The notes beneath the pieces were generated by a model. It saw nothing but the letters and a program-made list of their open reading frames with translations, had not been told where the DNA came from and ran no database searches. Shown piece by piece: positions 57,147 through 64,000 of a stretch of 64,000 bases of DNA; position 1 is the first letter of the stretch, and every line of letters starts with the position of its first letter. Both the position numbers and the translations under genes were made by a program. The stretch covers positions 6,820,001-6,884,000 of the forward strand of contig BSYQ01000001.1 in NCBI GenBank assembly GCA_030272585.1. The letters run 5' to 3'. This DNA is from Bryopsis sp. KO-2023 (lineage: Eukaryota; Chlorophyta; Ulvophyceae; Bryopsidales; Bryopsidaceae).

Positions 57147-59990
57147 TCAAATTGCACTGTACTGGTCTTTGGATGCCAGCCATGCATCCATGACCTTCAA
57201 TTCGTTCGCTTCTTTGAAACTGAGCCAATCTCCTTTTTCGTCTTTGGTTCCTGGATTCACTTCGTAACCCTGCACCACCACAAGAACTCCCATTTCAAAC
57301 CAAAAATAGCAACATCCGGAATGCTGCCAGCCCTCGGCCATTCCATCCTGGTTCTCCCCAAGGAATATACACAAATGCAGCCGAGAAAAAGAAAACTTTA
57401 TATGCAGTGGTGAAACCCCACAGCATCACTGTTTGAACCTCAAAGCGTTTTCTGGTTCTGCCCCCACCGTGTATTTCACGAGGAATTCTTTCCTTCTGTT
57501 AAAAGTTCGTTCGTCCACGATGCGCTCGACATCCCATTCTGCATCGCTTTCGAAATCCATGAAAAAATATTCTTCCACTGTCAGATCGCCGGGGGTCAAG
57601 CACACCTTCTTGCTATACCATCGCCCCCCAACTCCTTCCAAATAGTGCGTAGTATCGTTCGATTTCTTTTTCGGAAGGGCTGCAAGTCAGACAAAAAAAC
57701 CCAGTTTTTTCATCGATCGAAGTGCAGTTTGGGAACAAAATATGCTCTGCAACCTCCCTCCCCTTCACGCCCGCCGCCCCCCCCAAAACAAAAAAAGCTG
57801 AATAACAAATGATAAATTAAAAAAAAAAATTGGCAGTTAGAAACCACACTACATAAACGAATATCGAGTAGGTGGCTCTGGCACCACCTGCAGAAATTCT
57901 GAAAGATTTAATTCATGTGGGATATTCCTGACGCACGCCAAAAAAACCAACCTCGCACATAGTTTTCTTTGCTGGGATGTTGCTTCTCTCCTTTCTTCCT
58001 CTTTTTCTTGTTCTTGCGGGCAGATCCCCGATTCTTAGGCTTCTTGGCAATCCTTTGCAATCTTGCTGATTTCCTACCCTCCATGACTGCATCTTCCAGT
58101 ACATTTTCTGCTGCAGCACTAGGTTTCCTGCGTTTTCTCGCCGCCCTGCTGGTAGAAGCAGGAGTTGATTCAGCCAGTGACGCTTCCTTTCTCTTTGGTG
58201 TGGCCAGGCTGTCACCATCAGCTGCTTCTCCACTCTTCTTTCGCTGTTTGAAACAGTGACATACCTCTCAATCTTGACTAAAACAAATCTGAACAGGTAT
58301 TGATATTGGGAAATCCCAGGACCATTTTGTGGAAAAGCACCCCCCCCCCCCCCCCCCCCCCGTCCTCCAGGTCAGACGTGCATTGCTGCCTACCATATGA
58401 GTAGTCACTTCTGGAGGCGCATAGTTTGGATCGAATTCGTCACAGAGGAGGGGCTTCAGTTCCTCCACACAGTCGACCTGCTCCATTGTATCATCATCTT
58501 CCCATCGAATCTACACAAACACTCAAAAACTCAAACCGACAGATTCCAACCCCTCATGAGCAAGCAGGTCAGACACACCTCTTTGCAACAGTGAACATCA
58601 GGATTTGTTCTTTTTTTAAAGGTATCTTAACACCCCCAATTTTAATACATGAAAAACTTACGTAGTAAACGACGTCATCCGAGGACGAAACCATGGGTTT
58701 CATCAGAACCACCCCTCTTCGGCCATGCCTCAACACTTTCCGCCCGAGAAGCATATTCTCTAGATCGGGGGCAGGGATTTGCCTCTGGGTGCCTAGTATA
58801 GCAACAACATAAATATTAACAGCAGAGGTCTGCTAACGAAGGCATAAGATACGCCTATGCATCTTCCTGCATTCAAGTCCTAGAATGCAAGTTTTGTCAA
58901 ATGCCTTGCAAGAGTTTTAGGATCTACTGCACACATTTCCGACCACCCAATCTCTTGATGTCCCCACCCCCCCCTCCTTTTCTATGATTACTCCAGGTTG
59001 ATGCAGGAAAGGAATGGCTCACCATGACCGACACCACATCCCAACGCATCCGAAGTACTGGGCTCTTGTTTGACCTCCAGCGTCTCGGCTTTGTTTTTTA
59101 TCGCAGGCTGAGATGGGGGTGGACTCTCTGTATCAACGTCCCGACTTGCCTGGTCGACACATGTTGCCTCCAGTGTGGTCGATGGCCCTGGACTCGGTTC
59201 AGGGACCTCCTCCTCCTGATTTGCCTTCTCCGTGGATGCATTGCTCGGTTCGTATTCAGCTGGAGTGGCTTGATCCAGCAAGGCCGTCAAGAATGCAATG
59301 CCTTGAGTCCTGTCAGGTTCGGTTGATCTTTCACTTCCTGACTCAACCCCATCCACCCCGTCACAATGTCTGCCTGTGGAAGGACCCCCTGAGTTCTCTT
59401 CCTCGGGGCAATGACCTGACGGTCCATCCTTTTCGAAATCCCCAGAGTTTTGATCCACTTTTTGGGCATCATCATCGGAGAAGTCGTCAAAACGCATCCA
59501 CCCTGGTTTTTTGTCGGGGCTCCATGACCATTCCTCGTCGCTGGGGAACATGATCAGGAAAGCAAGATCTCTCCAAGATGGCACTTGTAATTTCACACTC
59601 AGGAAATCGAACCGCTCTACAGTTTTTGTTTTTTGGAAACGGACATCGATTTTCCCAATCAGACCCTGCACACGAGCATTTTGAAACAATCAGGCAAAAA
59701 GAACAGCCAAAAATTGGAATTTCATATGGTCTGTCACATCATTTTTTTCTTCTTCAATTTTAGTTTTCTTGTCTATTGTTTTGTTTCAATTGTTTTGTTT
59801 CAGGGAGGAAAGCAGGGGGGGGGGGGGGGGGTTGTGAAGGGGTTGCAACTAGTAGCAATATGGTACGACCCTCGACAGCAGTTTTGCAACGAATATCATT
59901 TCTGTTCCACGAGATACCTCACCACAATCAGAATGGACTGTCGCTTCCGCTTCAACACATTCCTCCACCGTGGATATCGGCCTGATTTGC
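57147..59990 (-). CDS. Chromodomain protein with basic tract and acidic N-terminal region
   Basis: Probably nuclear. Exons in order: about 59985-59920 (TVEECVEAEATVHSDCGE, donor GTATCT); about 59667 onward (GLIGKIDVRF; RDLAFLIMFPSDEEWSWSPD, then a long acidic Ser/Pro-rich part to about 59010); about 58790-58663 (LLGRKVLRHGRRGVVLM...DDVVYY); about 58513-58395 (IRWEDDDTMEQVDCVEELKP, Tudor-like in look only); about 58250-57955 (very basic: AARKRRKPS, KNRGSARKNKKKRKKGEK); about 57680-57474 (GRWYSKKVCLTPGDL, then EWDVERIVDERTFNRRKEF); and 57269-57147 (GYEVNPGTKDEKGDWLSF...DAWLAS). The last two exons form a C-terminal chromodomain across an intron in phase (FLVKYT joined to GYEV). Function unknown; a histone-methyl reader is the family expectation. 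The 5' end is uncertain. Confidence 0.62.
58329..58361. repeat. Uninterrupted C run of about 32 bases
   Basis: It lies in an intron of the chromodomain gene, upstream (on the coding strand) of the basic exon. Similar shorter C or G runs occur at 5537-5549, 6903-6917 and 59815-59831. Confidence 0.85.
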
Positions 59991-60241
59991 GTTGGAAAAG
60001 ACGATAAAAACACCGCAGAGGCGGTCAAACACAGGGCAGAGCAGAAACTGGTTCACGGAAAAAACAAGCGGACACGTCGAATATCTATTTGCTGTCGTAC
60101 GGACGACAGGCCGACAGTTGACGTCTACGTCGTCCCGAAACCCTCCACAAGCAAAACGAGAACAAGGGGGAGAGAGAGACAGAGAAGGGAAGGGAAAGGG
60201 CCGATATATTTGGCAAAGGAAATACAGGCCAGGGTGGCGTA

Positions 60242-60302
60242 GGCAGAGGAGACTCGAACTCCAGCGGGCACACGTTCTAGCCACACTTTCCCTTGGCTGC
60301 CT
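60242..60302 (-). other. tRNA-like element
   Basis: On the minus strand GGCAG and CTGCC can pair as a short acceptor stem and GGAGTTCGAGTCTCC gives a T-arm with B-box. The D and anticodon arms do not fold well within about 60 nt. Probably a tRNA-derived repeat. Confidence 0.3.
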
Positions 60303-60581
60303 TTTTCGTGAAGGGCCGCCGACCAACCAACAGACAGGTGGAGGCTCCACCTCTCAAAAATCACTGAGGCCAAAATCTGCAGGAATGCGTGGGGTAGGCA
60401 AGGAAGCCAGAACACCCAGCTGCGACCTGGAAAGATCAAAAAGGGGTGGATCGAGCGATTTCATAATCGTAAATGTACGCTTTGATTTAGTGGCAACTGA
60501 TTTTTTTTTTTTTGTTCTCGCGCATTGGTCTTCCAGAGAACAGGCGCTCTGAAGGTTGTTCCTCTGTGGGCGATTTAGCCA

Positions 60582-61688
60582 TGAGCTCCACCGGGCCCAA
60601 GATCGATGAGCTGATTACTCGCCACGAGGACGCTTTGAAGAGGATCGAGGAGCTGAAGGGGGCTGGAAAAAAGAAGGTTAACTTTTCCCAGCGACTCGCT
60701 GCTCACTGGAGGGTGCATGGGAACACGTTGTCAGGTTTCATCTTTGCTGGATGCTTCGCCGTCCTGGCTTCCAACTTGATCAGCGAACGCCGCGAGCACG
60801 AGGTAGGGCTCGGTAGGGGGTAGACGACTTTGCGCCAAGAACATAAAGACGTCATTCCTGGTGGTGCCTAATTTCTCAACACTGTGAGAATTTTCTGGAT
60901 GTTATCAGGGGAAGTAAATTGCCATGGCTCCATTGTTTCGTGATTTATCTATTTGTTTGGATTTTTTTTTCTCCGGACACCCAGTGCTTATTTCTTGAGA
61001 TGTTAAGAAAAAAAATATATACAACACATATTATGGATGTGCTGGTGTCATCCATATAATTAATTATAGTGTGATCGAGCAGATGAAGATTGTTCATTTC
61101 GGTCATGACACCAGCTGAGAGGTGGATTGAAATTGAGATGTTCCCCCTCAGGCTGAGATATCTCGGGTCAACCAGGAAAAGGAAGAACTTGCTCGTCGGC
61201 TGGGAAGGTAGGACCCCACCCCCCCACTGGCTTTTCTTTTGTGTATTATTTTCACCCCCAGCATATGGTGGGGTGATGTTTTCTTCAGCCCCAGGACGCA
61301 CCCACTTTTTTCTCCCAAAGATAGGGAGTGGTGGATTCATGAACTGCTATTGATGGCAAGAATAGCTCTTCGTTATGGGAAGTCCTAAACTGACTATCTT
61401 TCGGAATGTATTTTTCTCAGGGCCTTTTGTAAGCTATTCTTGTGATGGTTTAGGGTCCAGCTAGAGCTCGATGCACTCAACGGCATGGTGGGAGAGATAT
61501 CACAGCAGGCGAAATCGGGGGGCAACTCCTGGATTTGCCCTGGTATTGTGAAAATCAGGAACCTCATCAAGGAGAGTAAGTCATCCAAAGATGAAGTTGA
61601 AGTCGAAGTCCCCAGGAAACCTGATCCCCCTAGTGCCCCGCCCCCAACAGAGAATGGAGGGGGAACCAGCAAAAAGTTCATGATATAG
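60582..61688 (+). CDS. Small single-pass membrane protein with coiled coil
   Basis: Three exons. The first starts MSSTGPKIDELITRHEDALK at 60582 and ends ISERREHE with donor GTAGGG. The second (about 61153-61207) gives AEISRVNQEKEELARRLG. The last (about 61452-61688) gives VQLELDALNGMVGEISQQ and a Pro-rich tail ending GTSKKFMI. A single hydrophobic helix (LSGFIFAGCFAVLASNLI) lies between two heptad-rich parts; total about 165 residues. I do not recognise the family. The layout (basic segment, membrane helix, coiled coil) would suit an organelle inner-membrane or ER scaffold protein, but this is inference. Confidence 0.65.
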
Positions 61689-61961
61689 AGGTCAGCAAGG
61701 GCTGTGGGGCGTGGCATGCACCAGCTAGGCGTATATATATAGAGGCTGCAGCGATTTATATCGTTAAAACTCGTAGGGTGGTTTTTTTTTGAAACTGAGA
61801 GAATATTTGGCCAGGTGCGATTTGATCAGAGTTCAATGGAGATGGGCAAAACGGCGGCTGAGTTGTCAGGACAACCCGCCAAGAAACTGACACAAAAATC
61901 TCCATCACACGTCTATGAAAAACACTCCACGCTTTTGTATGGTACACGACACCCTGCTGCA

Positions 61962-64000
61962 TCATTCTTCATATATTGGCAAATTAACGGGGAGCTGGGA
62001 TAGAGCCGCATAGTCTTTTCCCAACCCCACCATCAGGCGGTACCACAGGGACCCAATTTTCCCACCCGCCTCTTTCCCTTCCCAGTAACCACCATCCAAC
62101 AGATCAAGAACCTCCACAGGAGCTTTGCATCTAATCCAATACCCTTTGCTGACCTCCTCCTCCAACTGACCCTCTGTCCAAGTCGACAACCCCAGGAAAT
62201 ACCTGACATTCGGTCCGGTCAGATTCATCATTCCCCATAGCAATTGAGCGCACTCGGAAAAATGTACATTTCCCAGCACACGTTTTCCTCCCTGGAGGTC
62301 TCCCGGTGAGTGTAGAACTGACATTGCTAACACAGGTCCCCCATTGTGGAGTCGATCTTGATGGGAAGGGCTGGTCGCTTCACTCTCAACCCGAGAGTTT
62401 GATGGGGCCTCCTCCCTGATGGACGGTGAACCCACATCCTCAGCTTCACCCATGTCTGACCCAGTCCCGGATTGACTCGTTTCGCTGGGAGGGGAAGCTG
62501 AGGAACCTTGTTCGTCAGGGTTACTAACCCCACCATCGTATTCCAGATTCGAAAAGTGCTGTTCTAACAATCCTCGGGCCATGCTCAAGGCGGCGGCGTC
62601 CCTCTTGTCCAGCTCCTCCCCCCTGGCTTCCCTTTCTAACATCGATTCCACGAAAGATTGGGCCTCGGCGAATGCATCCTTCATCCGCTCGTTGAAAGCC
62701 TCCGTGTCTTCAACCACCACAGGTTGTTGGACTTTCTGACAAGAAAATGTGTCAGTGCAATATTCTACAAAACCAAGCTCTCTTACACAGACATGAGCAA
62801 ACCACCACAGAAAGGAAGCTGCTACCGTCTTTCCCTTATCATCGTTCTATCTGCTAAACATGCTTTCATGCATCGATTCAGTGGTTGGAATGGGAAGGAT
62901 TGCAAACCAGGGGTGCTGCCCAGAACATGAGGGTTTTGTACGATCGCTAGGCAGTGGATTTTCTGAAAAGTTGCATTCTTTATCGTTTTTTTTGTCGGGG
63001 CTTTCATTCCCAACACCTGCTTTTGCAGTTTCAACCTTCCCCAACCTTCGACGTCTACGAATTTGGGATCATCATCAGAACCTTCCTTCAGCGCACTGCA
63101 CACGCACAAAAGAAAGCTTCTTCTGTCGGTTCCACTTGGGACAACCCCACGTGCATCGTTTCGCTCAGATGCTGTTTTAACAGGAAACAAACGAAGCTGC
63201 AAAAGAAACAATAGAGGACGAACAAGAAAATAGATTTAAAAAAAATAGTGTCGACAACTCACTTGTCCATAGCCTCCTTCAGGGACTCGATCGTGAGAGT
63301 GAGCGGCCTGTTGAGAATCAACCCTGAGCTGGTATGCTTATCAGTATGATCGACCTGGAGGAGAAAAAACAAGCCCTAGGTTCAGCACCCAAAGGTTATA
63401 AACAGCAAATAGTAAAAGAGGATTACGGTACAGTGGCATGCGACTGACCAGAACGACAACCGATCTTTGAAACCAGCCCTGCATCAAAGGGTGGGCAAGC
63501 AGGACCACTCCAGTCTTCAGCTCATCTGTGACCTCAACAGCAGGCTGCATGATATCAACAAAAAAAGCAGCAAAAAAAATTCAATCGAGACCGTTCGGCG
63601 GCTACTCATCCTTATCAGTGCGGGTCAAAATCAATTTTTCGCACAGTGGGAAAAGGCGGGGGGCACAATAAACCCATTCTTGGTGCAACTGTATTTTTGA
63701 TCAGCTCGTGAATGTGACCCATTAAAATCAGAGTCTTCTTTTCTGCGTTTGGATGGCGAAATGTGAATTACCTTTTCAAGGTTTTCCAGGGCATCCGAAA
63801 ATTGATGATCTAGTGGCACCCCAAAACAGTCAGGTCAATTCTCAATGGTGAGAAAACAATAAGAAGAACGGACGACAGAAATTGATGGGTTCTCACTTAA
63901 GAGGTTGAGTTCGCTGCCTTGGTCCACGATGCCATTCAAATATCGCAAAACAGTCAGTCCATCATCAACGGACGATTTTCTACGCTGAGCACACCACCAG
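61962..64000 (-). CDS. UPF0301 / AlgH (DUF179) family protein, 5' end beyond the window
   Basis: The AlgH fold is recognisable in two halves. N-terminal half: ELKTGVVLLAHPLMQGWFQR (about 63545-63450, donor GTCAGT after VVVL) joins VDHTDKHTSSGLILNRPLTL (about 63355-63270) in phase. The C-terminal half is in the last exon: PVLAMSVLHSPGDL, YFLGLSTWTEGQLEEEVSKG and LWYRLMVGLGKDYAAL (62340-61990). Between them is an insertion of well over 100 residues with helical (RMKDAFAEAQSFVESMLERE) and acidic low-complexity sequence. Further exons upstream (DHQFSDALENLEK at 63820; SVDDGLTVLRYLNGIVDQ at 63960) run off the window edge. Biochemical function of the family is unknown; plant members are often plastid proteins. 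Confidence 0.8.

Noticed and set aside
60242-60302. Functional tRNA gene
   Set aside because: T-arm and a short acceptor stem are present, but D and anticodon arms cannot be drawn. Kept only as a tRNA-like element.

Overview
The window is nuclear DNA of a eukaryote: genes are split by many GT-AG introns with T-rich or A-rich interiors, both strands carry genes, and there are no bacterial operon features. The proteins point to the green lineage and most likely a flagellated (streptophyte-type) green alga: a plant-type synaptotagmin, a plant-type PH/coiled-coil/ORD oxysterol-binding protein, a TTM3-like CYTH triphosphatase starting M-E-I-E-V-K-L-R-L, a membrane-anchored bZIP17/28-type factor, an aldo-keto reductase with a plastid-like leader, and the ciliary transport GTPase IFT22. 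A scaly flagellate such as Mesostigma would fit, but the species is an inference.

Layout. 0.3-4.2 kb (-): CH-domain kinesin-14 whose motor has lost its nucleotide-binding residues. 5.2-9.2 kb (-): SMP/C2 synaptotagmin, divergent from a mitochondrial carrier at 9.7-12.2 kb (+). 15.1-22.4 kb (-): oxysterol-binding-protein-related protein. 23.2-26.9 kb (-): multidomain chromatin protein that I read as PWWP - PHD - Dam-type adenine-methyltransferase fold - CW zinc finger - coiled coil. 28.0-30.2 kb (-): aldo-keto reductase. 31.2-31.6 kb (-): two-exon SERF/4F5 protein, divergent from an unrecognised plus-strand gene. 33.15-33.43 kb (-): WRKY/FLYWCH-like zinc-finger exon.

33.5-42.0 kb is a complete 8,536-bp Ty3/gypsy chromovirus with two 268-bp LTRs that look identical and a TATAC target duplication. 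It carries a cysteine-rich pre-gag ORF, gag, a 1,303-residue pol ending in a chromodomain, and an extra 370-residue ORF with a coiled coil and a RING-like finger in the env position. Gag is interrupted by a 463-bp non-autonomous hAT-like element (8-bp duplication CTCCGGAG) that itself holds a tRNA-like segment. 42.0-44.6 kb is a mosaic of inverted and tandem repeats, including a 72-bp copy of the start of the 31.85-kb gene.

45.1-47.7 kb (-): bZIP17/28-like stress factor, 164 bp from divergent trehalase (47.8-50.8 kb, +). 51.1-53.0 kb (-): unrecognised gene, divergent from IFT22 (53.2 kb, +), whose open reading frame runs antisense into the last exon of TTM3 (54.8-56.2 kb, -). 57.1-60 kb (-): chromodomain protein. 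60.6-61.7 kb (+): small membrane coiled-coil protein. 62.0-64.0 kb (-): UPF0301/AlgH-family gene that runs off the right edge.

The genes do not form a pathway. Two themes recur: membrane-contact and lipid-transfer proteins (synaptotagmin, ORP) and chromatin readers (PWWP/PHD/CW protein, chromodomain protein, retroelement chromodomain). Exon boundaries given to the base were worked out by hand from splice sites and reading phase; others are approximate.
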